From Shewanella halifaxensis HAW-EB4 (GTDB taxonomy: Bacteria; Pseudomonadota; Gammaproteobacteria; Enterobacterales; Shewanellaceae): a stretch of DNA of 64,000 bases. The stretch is from NCBI RefSeq assembly GCF_000019185.1, contig NC_010334.1, positions 186,001 through 250,000 of the forward strand. Reading direction: 5' to 3'. Shown piece by piece: positions 8,513 to 17,200 of this stretch. The translations under genes and the position numbers were made by a program. Within the stretch, counting starts at the first letter, position 1. Each line of letters opens with the position of its first letter. The notes beneath the pieces were generated by a model. The model did not search any database. It was not told the DNA's origin and saw only the letters and a program-made list of their open reading frames with translations.

Positions 8513-9679
8513 ATGAAAAGCATATTACAGCGTGGATTTACAACAGCTGAATTTGAAATGCGTGCAACTAAAGCTCAGCAAAAAATGCGCGAGTTAGAAG
8601 TTGACGCGATTCTGTTAACTACTGAGCCGAATGTACGTTACTTTTCAGGCTTCCACACCCAGTTCTGGCACAGCCCAACTCGTCCATGGTTCCTAATCCT
8701 TCCAGCCGAAGGCAAGCCAATTGCCGTTATCCCTGAGATCGGCGCTAGCGGTATGGCGGGTACTTGGGTTGAAGATATCCACACTTGGGCGTCTCCACGT
8801 CCAGATGACGATGGTATTAGCATCGTAGCTAGCGTACTTAACAGCTTACCTTCACGCTTTGGCCGTGTAGGTGCAACGCTAGGTATTGAATCTCACCTAC
8901 GTATGCCAGTCGCTAACTATCTACAGTTAACGACATTAATTAATAAAGAATTCGTTGACGTTTCTCTAGCTATTCATGAACTTCGCCAAGTTAAATCTGT
9001 GGCTGAAATCGATAAGGTTCGTGAAATCTGCCGCATCACTAACGTGGGCTTCGACAAGATCCCTGGTTATGCAAAAGCGGGTATGACAGAGCGCGAAATT
9101 TGTAAGCAGTTCGGTATCGACATGCTGATGGAAGGCGCCGATGAATGTCCATACATCATCGCAGGTTCAGGCCAAGACGGTTACGACAGCATCATCATGG
9201 GTCCAACTGACCGCGTAATTGAAGATGGCGACGTGCTAATTATTGACACCGGTGCGGTACGCGACGGTTACTTCTCAGATTTTGACCGTAACTGGGCCTT
9301 CGGCCATGCAAGCGAGCAGACTAAAGCGGCTTACCGTGCAACTTACGAAGCAACCACTATGGGCTTTGAAGCTGCGCGTCCAGGCAACACGACTTCTGAC
9401 ATCTACAACGCAATGTGGAAAGTACTAGAAGCTAACGGCGCTTTGGGTAACGACGTGGGTCGTCTAGGCCACGGTCTAGGTATCGAGTTGACTGAGCGTC
9501 CATCAAACACGGCAACAGACAACACACTATTAGTGCCTGGCATGATCATGACTCTAGAGCCAGGTATGGTTTACGCACCAGGTAAGTCTATGGTTCACGA
9601 AGAAAACATCGTGATTACCGAGAACGGTGCAGAGTGGCTAAGCAAGCGCGCAGAACCAGAATTATTGATTATCAAATAA
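8513..9679 (+). CDS. M24-family hydrolase (Xaa-Pro peptidase / EutD-DoeA-like)
   Basis: This is a pita-bread fold enzyme of 388 aa. The five metal-ligand positions of M24 peptidases appear present: IIDTGA, FSDFDRNW, GHGLGIE, MTLEPGM and VHEENIVIT. The N-terminal creatinase-type domain covers about residues 20-150. Its closest functional contexts are Xaa-Pro dipeptidases and the ectoine hydrolase EutD/DoeA. EutD, to my knowledge, works without the metal, so retained ligands favour a metal-dependent activity. The ATG at 8513 follows GTGGAGA; a TTG at 8474 is in frame but poor. It heads an operon with a EutA relative, a permease and an M20 amidohydrolase. Confidence 0.85.
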   Translation: MKSILQRGFTTAEFEMRATKAQQKMRELEVDAILLTTEPNVRYFSGFHTQFWHSPTRPWFLILPAEGKPIAVIPEIGASGMAGTWVEDIHTWASPRPDDDGISIVASVLNSLPSRFGRVGATLGIESHLRMPVANYLQLTTLINKEFVDVSLAIHELRQVKSVAEIDKVREICRITNVGFDKIPGYAKAGMTEREICKQFGIDMLMEGADECPYIIAGSGQDGYDSIIMGPTDRVIEDGDVLIIDTGAVRDGYFSDFDRNWAFGHASEQTKAAYRATYEATTMGFEAARPGNTTSDIYNAMWKVLEANGALGNDVGRLGHGLGIELTERPSNTATDNTLLVPGMIMTLEPGMVYAPGKSMVHEENIVITENGAEWLSKRAEPELLIIK

Positions 9680-9693
9680 CTTAATATAGCCAT

Positions 9694-9723
9694 TGATTTC
9701 TCCGGAGGGAGCCGGAGAAATCA
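9694..9723 (+). other. Intercistronic hairpin
   Basis: A perfect 12-bp stem (TGATTTCTCCGG with its complement) and a 6-base loop lie between the M24 and EutA-like genes. No T-run follows, so RNA processing or stability is more likely than termination. Confidence 0.7.
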
Positions 9724-9744
9724 TTACTAAAAGAGCATCTCATT

Positions 9745-10524
9745 ATGATGAGTTTTGAAGCCTTTACCTCGTTTGAAAAGCCGCTTGAACATAAGCAGGC
9801 ACCAAGAATCAACCGCGTACATATCGGTTTAGTGCAGTTAAGCACAGACCACAGTCTAGAAATGGACTGGGCTAAGTTATTAGGTACACAAGCAGGCGTG
9901 TTTAGCTCTCGCGTGTTCTACTCAAGCGAAATGACTCCTGAAGCACTCGATCAGATCGCTAGCGGAATCGTTGAAGCGTCTGACTTGATCGCAACAGGTC
10001 TACCAATGGATGTGATGGCATTTGGCTGCACATCAGCTTCAATCATTATCGGTGAAGAAAAAGTCGCCTCACTATTGACTCAAAACCGTGGTGACATCCC
10101 TGCGACCAACCCATGGACAGCGGCTAAAGCGTCATTCAAGCACTTAAATGCGAAGAAGATTGCCGTATTTTCTCCTTACCCAACTAGCGTTAACTACCCA
10201 CTGTATCAACAACTAACGGATGCAGATTTTGATGTAGTGACTCTAGGTTCATTAGGTATCGAACGCGATACCGACATCACTTTAGTGGCTAAAGAATCAA
10301 TGTTCGCCGCGCTTGAGTTGATGCTTAAAGATTCTGACGCAGAGTTGGTGTTTATGTCATGCACTAACCTACGCGTACTCGATTATATCGAAGAGATCGA
10401 AGCCAAATTCGGCATTCCAGTGGTATGCAGTAACTCTGCGATGTTCTGGCATGCAATGCACCTGACTGGCAACGTGGCGCAATGCCCTGGCTACGGCAAA
10501 TTACTTAACGCTAAAACAGCTTAA
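9745..10524 (+). CDS. Asp/Glu racemase-superfamily protein, EutA/maleate isomerase-like
   Basis: This 259-residue protein has the two-cysteine layout of the superfamily that holds aspartate/glutamate racemases, maleate cis-trans isomerase and arylmalonate decarboxylase. Cys95 lies in AFGCTSASI and Cys206 in MSCTNLRVLD. Overall it resembles maleate isomerase and EutA, which belongs to ectoine-utilisation clusters beside the M24 enzyme EutD, as seen here. The reaction cannot be fixed from sequence; isomerisation or epimerisation of a diacid or amino acid is plausible. Two in-frame ATG codons stand together at 9745 and 9748. Confidence 0.8.
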   Translation: MMSFEAFTSFEKPLEHKQAPRINRVHIGLVQLSTDHSLEMDWAKLLGTQAGVFSSRVFYSSEMTPEALDQIASGIVEASDLIATGLPMDVMAFGCTSASIIIGEEKVASLLTQNRGDIPATNPWTAAKASFKHLNAKKIAVFSPYPTSVNYPLYQQLTDADFDVVTLGSLGIERDTDITLVAKESMFAALELMLKDSDAELVFMSCTNLRVLDYIEEIEAKFGIPVVCSNSAMFWHAMHLTGNVAQCPGYGKLLNAKTA

Positions 10525-10563
10525 GCTGTTGGCAAAAATATAATAATTATTGAGATAAAAATA

Positions 10564-11550
10564 ATGTCTAATACACAGAAAGGTTGGTTGGCTGCTATTT
10601 TCGTAGGTCTACTATGGGGTATCCCGTGGATCGTAGGTACACCAATTCTTGAGGTGATGGATCCTCAAGTACTAGTTTGGTTGCGTTATACTGTTGCTTT
10701 TGTGACTCTAGGTTTTATTTTCAACATCGGTCTTGCCTCTGGCAAGATGAAGAAGAAAACCGATTTTAAGCTTAACTGGGCAAACCGTAATGATATTTTC
10801 TGGGCTGCATGTTGCGGTATCATCGGTCAAGGTGCTTTCAGCTTCCTATCATTCCTATCTTTGGATTATATTACCGCCTCTGAAAACGGCGTGATCCAAG
10901 GTTTGATCCCAATCCTTATCTTGAGTGTGGGTTTCCTACGTCACGGTGAGCGTTTCACTGTAATGCAAATCATGTGTGCGCTAGGTGCTTTCCTAGGTGT
11001 GGCGATTCTAGTAATGGACCCACAGTCTGAAACGAAAGGCTTCAACATTGGTCACTTGATCTGTTTAGGCTCTGCAGCAAGCTTTGCAACAATGGCTTAC
11101 GCTCGTGCCAAACTAGCAGACAAGTATGGTTCAGTAGCGACGATGTTCCACCAGTTTGTGTTCGCATCACTAGGTTTTGGTCTGTATCTGTTAGTTGTTG
11201 GCGCTGATTTCAGCTCAGCATTGAACGTATTTAGCTCACCACTACGTATCCTTTGTATCGTTATCTTAGGTGTATGTATCTCAGGTATGAGCTACCTAGT
11301 TTATATCTACGGTATGGAACGTGTCGGTGTTGATGGTACCGGTATGGCGCTAAACCTAATGCCACTGTCTTCATTCATCCTAGCGGTATTTGCTCTAGGT
11401 GAGCAGGTCACTCCGATGCGCTTAGTCGCTATCGCAGTGGTAATCACCTCGATGATCGCTTTCATGAAGCTTGGTAACAAGAACAAGGCCAAAGCAGAAG
11501 AAGTTGAGGCTGAGCTAGCTGTAGCACCTAAGCCTTGCCGCAGCCAGTAA
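10564..11550 (+). CDS. EamA/DMT-family permease
   Basis: The protein (328 aa) has ten predicted membrane segments in two EamA repeats, starting GLLWGIPWIVGTPILEVMDP and ending in a charged cytoplasmic tail rich in Lys and Glu. DMT permeases move amino acids, metabolites or drugs, often outward. Being third in a four-gene catabolic operon, it may import the substrate or relieve a toxic intermediate. It starts 39 bp after the EutA-like gene. Codon use is of the highly expressed type, like its neighbours. Confidence 0.87.
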   Translation: MSNTQKGWLAAIFVGLLWGIPWIVGTPILEVMDPQVLVWLRYTVAFVTLGFIFNIGLASGKMKKKTDFKLNWANRNDIFWAACCGIIGQGAFSFLSFLSLDYITASENGVIQGLIPILILSVGFLRHGERFTVMQIMCALGAFLGVAILVMDPQSETKGFNIGHLICLGSAASFATMAYARAKLADKYGSVATMFHQFVFASLGFGLYLLVVGADFSSALNVFSSPLRILCIVILGVCISGMSYLVYIYGMERVGVDGTGMALNLMPLSSFILAVFALGEQVTPMRLVAIAVVITSMIAFMKLGNKNKAKAEEVEAELAVAPKPCRSQ

Positions 11551-11588
11551 CTGATTAATTCAGTCAGCAAATTGAATCAATTTTTATC

Positions 11589-11609
11589 ACCGGTGACCTA
11601 GTCACCGGT
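11589..11609 (+). other. Intercistronic hairpin
   Basis: The inverted repeat ACCGGTGAC-CTA-GTCACCGGT has a perfect 9-bp stem and lies between the EamA and M20 genes. It is followed by TTGTTG, a poor T-run. It could trim or attenuate the operon mRNA, or be bound as an operator. Confidence 0.7.
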
Positions 11610-11632
11610 TTGTTGTTATAAGAGAAAAGCAT

Positions 11633-12787
11633 ATGAATATCGAACAGAAAGTTATTGAGTGGCGTCATCACATTCACCAGCACCCAGAGTTTGGTACCCA
11701 AGAGCACGAGACTGCAGCATTTGTAGCAAGCAAACTTGAAGAGTTTGGTATTGAAGTGCATACAGGGATCGGCGGCACGGGCGTTGTGGGTATTTTAAAG
11801 TGTGGTGACAGCGAGCATTCAATTGGTCTACGTGCCGATATGGATGCGCTACATATTCATGAAGAAAACACGTTCGATTACGCATCAGTAAACGAAGGCG
11901 CAATGCACGCTTGTGGTCACGATGGTCACACGGCAATGCTACTCGCTGCTGCTCATGAGCTAGCACAAACTAAGAATTTCGATGGTACGGTTTACTTCAT
12001 CTTCCAACCAGATGAAGAGCGTGGCACTGGCGCTAAAGCGATGATCGCTGACGGCCTATTTACTCGTTGGAAAATCGACGCAGTTTACGCGATGCATAAC
12101 CTACCGGGTATTGAAGCAGGTCACTTCGTGACTCGCCCGCACTCAATCATGGCAAGCGAAAGCAGCTTCGAAATCGAAGTACTAGCAACGGGCGGCCACG
12201 CGGCAATGCCACACATGGGCACCGACCCTATCGTTGTTGGCGCACAGATTGTTACTGCTATCCAAACAATTGTATCGCGTAACCTAAGCGCGATTGACGA
12301 AACTGCGGTTATCTCGGTAACTGAATTTGCTACTAACGGTACGGTTAACGTTATCCCGACTAAAGTGACTATCACAGGTGATACCCGTAGCTTTACCGAT
12401 GGTGCACTGCACAAGATCGAAAAAGCGCTTGAGCGTGTGGTTGCAGGTCAGTGTATGTCAGCAGGCGTTGATTACACTTACAAGTTCAACAACAGCTTCC
12501 TATCGACGATCAATACTCCAGCTGAAGCGGCATATGCGGTTCGCGCAGCACAAACTGTTGTTGGCGAAGATAAAGTGAATGGTAGCTGTCAGCCATTTAC
12601 CATCAGTGAAGACTTCTCGTTTATGCTACGTGAAGCGCCAGGTTGTTACATCCTAGTAGGTAACGGCGCAGGTTGTGGTTGTGGTAGCGTGGCGCTACAC
12701 AAGCCAACTTATGACTTCAATGACAATATCTTGGTTCCAGGTTTGAGATATTGGCAGACACTTGTTGAACAATGTTTGGCTAAATAG
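11633..12787 (+). CDS. M20-family amidohydrolase (aminoacylase/hippurate hydrolase type)
   Basis: This 384-aa metallohydrolase has the M20D landmarks MHACGHDGHTAML near residue 91 (Cys94, His96), FQPDEERGTGAKAM near 123, and SEDFSFML with LHKPTYDFND near the C-terminus. Such enzymes remove acyl groups from N-acyl amino acids. As the last gene of the operon it could deacylate a product of the M24 enzyme, giving a free diamino acid for DpaL; that step is inference. It is followed by a terminator. A decayed relative lies at 34549-34788. Confidence 0.9.
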   Translation: MNIEQKVIEWRHHIHQHPEFGTQEHETAAFVASKLEEFGIEVHTGIGGTGVVGILKCGDSEHSIGLRADMDALHIHEENTFDYASVNEGAMHACGHDGHTAMLLAAAHELAQTKNFDGTVYFIFQPDEERGTGAKAMIADGLFTRWKIDAVYAMHNLPGIEAGHFVTRPHSIMASESSFEIEVLATGGHAAMPHMGTDPIVVGAQIVTAIQTIVSRNLSAIDETAVISVTEFATNGTVNVIPTKVTITGDTRSFTDGALHKIEKALERVVAGQCMSAGVDYTYKFNNSFLSTINTPAEAAYAVRAAQTVVGEDKVNGSCQPFTISEDFSFMLREAPGCYILVGNGAGCGCGSVALHKPTYDFNDNILVPGLRYWQTLVEQCLAK

Positions 12788-12830
12788 TTCGTTATAAACT
12801 ATTTACTATAAATAGCAGTGTTTAGATTAA

Positions 12831-12860
12831 GGCTATGAGCTTAGGTTCATAGCCTTTTTT
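12831..12860 (+). terminator. Terminator of the M24-M20 operon
   Basis: An 8-bp stem (GGCTATGA and TCATAGCC) with an 8-base loop runs straight into six T residues, 44 bases after the M20 stop codon. Confidence 0.9.
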
Positions 12861-13660
12861 GATCCTTGGTTTTGCGCCAAGGGGCCGCACGGGGGAGAGT
12901 TAGACTTCGTCTAACGACTAATGCAATCAAACTTCGTTTGATATTCCTATCAGGCTGCGCCTGAACTCTAAGTTAGACTTTGTCTAACAACTAAAGTCAT
13001 GGGGTTCCATCCCATATCGGGCTTAAAGATTTAAGCGAATCAAGCTGCGCTTGATAAAGGTCGTGAGCTTCCAGCTCACACTCGGGCAAAAGGGGGACAA
13101 CAGCTTCCCCCCTCTTGGCCATTTCTTTCATAAAGAGTCCGAGCCGCCCCGACGAAGTTACATGCATTAGATACGGGCCTCATACTTATGGATAAATCAC
13201 TAACGCTTCCGATGGGGCATCCTGCCCCGCGAAAGCTAACCCGACATCCCTGTCGGGCTCACGTGATTTATTCCAACGTACTTCGGCAACTTCGATGGGG
13301 GGCTGGTGTTTCCTGTTGCTTCAGTATGTACGTCAGTCTCGCATTTCTATTGAGAACTCAATGGGTGAAATGATTGGTGCTTTTCTAACTCGGTGTAGAT
13401 ACGGCTGAAGCCTTCGGTTTCAGGGATGAAACCGTAGAGCTCACAGTGATGTGCTTGCAGCGTGCTTCAGCAGTGTCTGCACATGCGCTGGCCGCAGGCC
13501 ATTGGAACCACTATGTTGAAAGCGTCTCAGTATTACTGGCGAAGTTATGAAGCAAAGGTTCATTGCACCCTTTAGTTGAGAGTTTAGCCTCAACTAACTT
13601 CTTGAGGCAGGTCATTGGAACCTCTGTGAGTTGATTTAAGCTGAGCTTAAAGACCATCCA
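12861..13660. repeat. Array of small perfect hairpins, no genes
   Basis: About 800 bp carry at least a dozen perfect short inverted repeats, most with 6-7 bp stems and loops of three bases. Examples are GTTAGAC-TTC-GTCTAAC (12899), ATCAAAC-TTC-GTTTGAT (12926), TCAGGC-TGC-GCCTGA (12950), GTTAGAC-TTT-GTCTAAC (12972), ATCAAGC-TGC-GCTTGAT (13039), GTGAGCT-TCC-AGCTCAC (13063), GGGGCA-TCC-TGCCCC (13214), CCCGACA-TCCC-TGTCGGG (13240), GGTTTCA-GGGA-TGAAACC (13416) and TTTAAGC-TGA-GCTTAAA (13635). Stems differ from one another, so this is not a simple tandem repeat. The short ORF across 13188-13373 is incidental. Confidence 0.85.
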
Positions 13661-13691
13661 AGGGTTCCACCATTTGACCTAGAAATGGATA

Positions 13692-14906
13692 TTACTCCAT
13701 TAGTGTAAGCTGACTCTTACCGTATTCGTTAGCGAACAACATTGCCTCTTTGGGGCTGAGGGTGAATTCGTTTTCGCAGCCGCTGCCATTGGGTGTTTCC
13801 CACAACGCGATGCCTTTTGGGCTGAGGGTTAGGTAGAAATAACCTGATCCGTCTGAGTTATCACAATCCTCAAAAACTTCCATGTCGGCAAATAACTTTT
13901 CGCGTAGTGCGGCTGGTAGTTGATGACGCATTTCATCAAGGGCTACGTCTTGTTTAAACCATTGCCATGGGTTGAATGGTTTGCCATCGCTAAGATTGAA
14001 GCTGGTGAATGTGCGATTGATGCCTCTGGCGCCATAGCCTGCTGCCCAGCGGTAAAATCGCACGCTTAACCAATGTTGATTAACAAATTCGATCTCGGCT
14101 CCGGTTTCATCTGCGATTGGTAAACCTATTTGAGCCAGCATTCTGCGGCGGGTTTCAAAGGTTTCTTCAAGTTGAGTCTTACTTGTCAGTTTCTGTTTTA
14201 ACCACTGGTTAATTGCGGTTATACCAGCTTGTTCAGCTTTAAGCTCTAGGCCGATTTCAGTGCCGTATGTCAGTTGGCTGTAGCTAATTTGGTGAGAGCT
14301 AGCTTGGTTAGCGTTCTCTTGCTGAGAGTCAGTATCGGCAAACTGCTGCCATTTTCCACGGCGAAGTTTTGGCGCTGTTTCTAACGGCTGGTTGAAAGCA
14401 TCGCTGCTGCAATCATTTATACCGTCAGGGCTGATTTGACGCTCAAGCGTAATGGCTAATGATTTGCTAGAGGCTGTTTTAGATGGATCATTTTTAGACC
14501 ACTCTTTATTGAACCTCTCGGTTTTAGAGCGTTCTTTATTGAACCAAAGCCCGGTAAGTTGCTGTTCGCTGATACTTTCAAACTGCCAGAAGCCTGTTTG
14601 CTTGTCTTCTTGCCAATGGTTATCGACTTGCTCGAGTCTAATTGGGGTTAAGTAGCGCTGATAGTAATAACTGCCAGTGCCGTATTCATTAAAGCAGACG
14701 CGGATTTTGCTCTTACCTAAGGTGCCTTGCCAGACTCCGCTTAAATCATTGGCGGCAAATGCCGGTAGAGTAATACTTGAGAGCAGTAACAGGCTTGAAA
14801 CTAAAATGCTAGGTAACATCTGAATGTGCATGGGGCCGGTCTCTGAAAGGTGACCTAAAAGGGCAAAGGTGGCCGATAGATAGGCCAATATTTTAAGTGG
14901 CAACAT
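13692..14906 (-). CDS. Secreted protein of unknown function
   Basis: Up to 404 aa. The true start may be the internal ATG at 14831, because a signal peptide (PSILVSSLLLLSSITLPAFA, then A) begins just after it and would otherwise be internal; neither start has a good ribosome site. The mature protein begins NDLSGVWQGTLGKSKIRVCF, which suggests a lipocalin-like or beta-rich first domain. A run with the similar units NKERSKTERF and NKEWSKNDPS follows, then a C-terminal domain with FNPWQWF and EDCDNSDGSGYFYL. The C-terminal part loosely recalls RsiV/DUF3298 domains. No firm family assignment is possible. It is probably periplasmic. Confidence 0.6.
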   Translation of the reverse strand: MLPLKILAYLSATFALLGHLSETGPMHIQMLPSILVSSLLLLSSITLPAFAANDLSGVWQGTLGKSKIRVCFNEYGTGSYYYQRYLTPIRLEQVDNHWQEDKQTGFWQFESISEQQLTGLWFNKERSKTERFNKEWSKNDPSKTASSKSLAITLERQISPDGINDCSSDAFNQPLETAPKLRRGKWQQFADTDSQQENANQASSHQISYSQLTYGTEIGLELKAEQAGITAINQWLKQKLTSKTQLEETFETRRRMLAQIGLPIADETGAEIEFVNQHWLSVRFYRWAAGYGARGINRTFTSFNLSDGKPFNPWQWFKQDVALDEMRHQLPAALREKLFADMEVFEDCDNSDGSGYFYLTLSPKGIALWETPNGSGCENEFTLSPKEAMLFANEYGKSQLTLME

Positions 14907-15089
14907 TAGCGGATTAGTGATTGGAAATCAAAGCGTTCAGTTCTAGATGACGCTAGACCTCTCCCCTTAATAGTGTGTATATTTCTGTGAGTAGTTTTTG
15001 ATTTTTATTTAAGCATTGGTTATTGTTGATGGGTTAAGTTGTCGTTTTAGTGTAATTCTCTTATATCATTGATGATTAAGGTTTTAATT

Positions 15090-16364
15090 ATGAGCCACCA
15101 GGAACGTAAATCATATCTCGCCCTTACTCTAGCGACACTGGCATTTGCTGCATGTTTTTCTGTTTGGACTCTATATTCAATTCTGGGGATTGAGCTACAA
15201 CGTCAGCTCAATCTGAGTTCGACTGAGTTTGGTCTGTTACTGGCTGCGCCCATTTTTACCGGGGCGATCTTTCGTATACCGATAGGTTTTTTAGCTGAGA
15301 AAGTCTCTTGTCGGTCACTGTTTTTCTGGCAAATGCTTTCGGTTGTTCCTCCACTTTTTTACCTTCCTTATGTCGAAACATTTTCCGGTTATATCACCTT
15401 GGGGTTCTTAATCGGGATTAGTGGTGTCTCCTTCACCATCGGCATCCGCTACGTTACCGATTGGTTTGAAACCAAGCACCAAGGTTTTGCGCTAGGGGTG
15501 TTCGGCGCCGGTAACGCCGGGGCGGCGATCACTCTGGTGCTGGTACCTCTGGTCGTGGAGTTTTATGGCTGGAAAACCATCGGCACAGTGTACGGATTTG
15601 GCATGATATTTATGGCTATCCTGTTTCGCCTATTTGCTCCAGAGGTTAATGCCTTTTATAAGAATAAGCAGCAAACTAAGAGTTTTGAGTTCTATTGGGA
15701 GCCATTAAAGCAGCTGCAGGTATGGCGCTTTGGGCTCTATTACTATTTTGTTTTTGGCAGCTTTCTGGCCTTGCTGCTTTGGCTGCCACAATATTATGTA
15801 TCGGCATACGGTCTGTCTTTGACCCAATCCTTGGCGCTGACTCTGCTGTTTGTTACTAGCTCTAGTATTGTGCGTGCGGTGGGGGGCTGGTTTGCCGACA
15901 CCTTTGGTGCTCGCACGGTTAACTGGAGCGCCTTTTGGATCTGCATGGTGTGTCTGTTTTTCCTGAGTTACCCTCCAACAACCATGACGGTCCACGGCGT
16001 AGAAAAAGATGTCACCGTTGCGTTTGAAGTTAATGTTTGGCTGTTTACTCTGCTGATTGTGATCATCGGTTTGGCACAGGGTTTTGGTCGAGCCAGTATC
16101 TACAAGACAATATATGACTATTATCCACACCATATGGGGAGCGTCGGGGGCGTCGTCGCTGCAGTGGGGGCGCTGGGTGGCTGTACGCTACCGATTTTAT
16201 TTGGTCTGTCTGTTGACGTGATCGGCGTATATAGCGCGTGCTTTATGCTGCTGTATGGCGTGTTAGCTCTGTGTATGGTGGTGATGTACTTTGCTATTAG
16301 GGCCGAGCGGGAGCAGAAACTGCTTAAGGAAGCGATTGCGAACAATTTCTTGGAAAAGGATTAG
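15090..16364 (+). CDS. narK: NarK1-type nitrate/nitrite transporter (MFS)
   Basis: This 12-segment major facilitator (424 aa) carries the nitrate signature GAGNAGAAIT near residue 150 and the MFS loop with PIGFLAEKV. It resembles the NarK1 group, thought to bring in nitrate with protons. The ATG at 15090 follows TTAAGG; a TTG seven codons upstream is less likely. It stands alone and converges on narL, whereas a NarK2-type partner heads the narGHJI operon. Having both types fits a nitrate respirer. Confidence 0.88.
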   Translation: MSHQERKSYLALTLATLAFAACFSVWTLYSILGIELQRQLNLSSTEFGLLLAAPIFTGAIFRIPIGFLAEKVSCRSLFFWQMLSVVPPLFYLPYVETFSGYITLGFLIGISGVSFTIGIRYVTDWFETKHQGFALGVFGAGNAGAAITLVLVPLVVEFYGWKTIGTVYGFGMIFMAILFRLFAPEVNAFYKNKQQTKSFEFYWEPLKQLQVWRFGLYYYFVFGSFLALLLWLPQYYVSAYGLSLTQSLALTLLFVTSSSIVRAVGGWFADTFGARTVNWSAFWICMVCLFFLSYPPTTMTVHGVEKDVTVAFEVNVWLFTLLIVIIGLAQGFGRASIYKTIYDYYPHHMGSVGGVVAAVGALGGCTLPILFGLSVDVIGVYSACFMLLYGVLALCMVVMYFAIRAEREQKLLKEAIANNFLEKD

Positions 16365-16396
16365 CCCTAACGTACTGCACGCTAAGGCTCATTGAT

Positions 16397-16459
16397 GTCG
16401 TCGCTCTATATCGGAGAGTGCTTCTCTACTAGAGGAGTAAGCTAGTAGAGAGCGACGAC
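16397..16459 (+). other. Long two-part hairpin between narK1 and narL
   Basis: An outer 11-bp stem (GTCGTCGCTCT with AGAGCGACGAC) encloses an inner 8-bp stem (CTCTACTA with TAGTAGAG). A T-run lies about ten bases further at 16469. It separates two convergent genes and may end narK1 transcription. Confidence 0.6.
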
Positions 16460-16529
16460 AAACTCGGGTTTTTTAGCCTATTTTCAGCTTACTTGGGGGG
16501 CTAACCTAGCTTAGTCAATAAGTTGTGGC

Positions 16530-17171
16530 TCATGGGCTAATCTTATTCTCTACGGCCCAAAGCACCACTTCAACTCGGCTCTTCAGCGTTAGCTTTTTCA
16601 GCAGATTTTTGACATGCACTTTCACCGTGGAGTCGGTGATCCCCAATTTGTTGGCGATCTCCTTATTACTTTTTCCTGAGGCGATGAGCTTAACGATCTG
16701 CAGTTCACGCTGGGTCAGCTCTTCAAGTTGGGAAACTTTTTTGCCGCCGCTTCTTAATGATTGTGCAAGAATTTGAGTCAGTGGCGAGCTGATAACGAAC
16801 TCCCCTTGGAGAGCGAGATGAATTTTCTCAATCAGTTCTTCAGGTTCGGAGTCTTTTAACAGATAGCCGTCGGTATTGAATTTTATGGCTTGCACTACGT
16901 CACTCTCGTTGTCTGAGACGGTAAAAATAATGACTTTGCTTTTTACCTGAGCATTCTTGAGTGAGATAAGAGTGTCTATGCCACTGAGCCCTCTCATGTT
17001 GAGATCCAGCAGTATGATATCGGGTTCATATTGAACGGCGAGACTGATAGCTTCTTCACCGGAACTTGCCTGGGCGACGACATCCAGACTCTCTTCCAGA
17101 GACATGAGCTGCGCGAGTCCTTGGCGTAGGGCGGGGTGGTCATCAACGAGTAGTATTTTGGCTATAGGCAT
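16530..17171 (-). CDS. narL: Nitrate/nitrite response regulator NarL
   Basis: This 213-aa response regulator has the phospho-acceptor Asp56 (DIILLDLNM), the conserved Lys107 (GYLLKDSEP) and a LuxR-type helix-turn-helix (LTQRELQIVKLIASGKSNKEIA, then STVKVHVKNLLKKL). The sequence and its pairing with a NarX-like kinase identify it as NarL. It lies 29 bp downstream of narX in a leftward operon and presumably activates the divergent narK2-narGHJI operon in the presence of nitrate. Confidence 0.92.
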   Translation of the reverse strand: MPIAKILLVDDHPALRQGLAQLMSLEESLDVVAQASSGEEAISLAVQYEPDIILLDLNMRGLSGIDTLISLKNAQVKSKVIIFTVSDNESDVVQAIKFNTDGYLLKDSEPEELIEKIHLALQGEFVISSPLTQILAQSLRSGGKKVSQLEELTQRELQIVKLIASGKSNKEIANKLGITDSTVKVHVKNLLKKLTLKSRVEVVLWAVENKISP

Positions 17172-17200
17172 CTTATTTTTCTAATCCTTTATCCGGTAAT

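Noticed and set aside
13188..13373. A 61-codon open frame inside the hairpin array
   Set aside because: It has no ribosome site or recognisable protein features, and it runs through several perfect hairpins, so it is incidental.
12861..13660. Hairpin array as a CRISPR array or integron
   Set aside because: There are no regular direct repeats or spacers, no cas or integrase gene, and the units differ in sequence.
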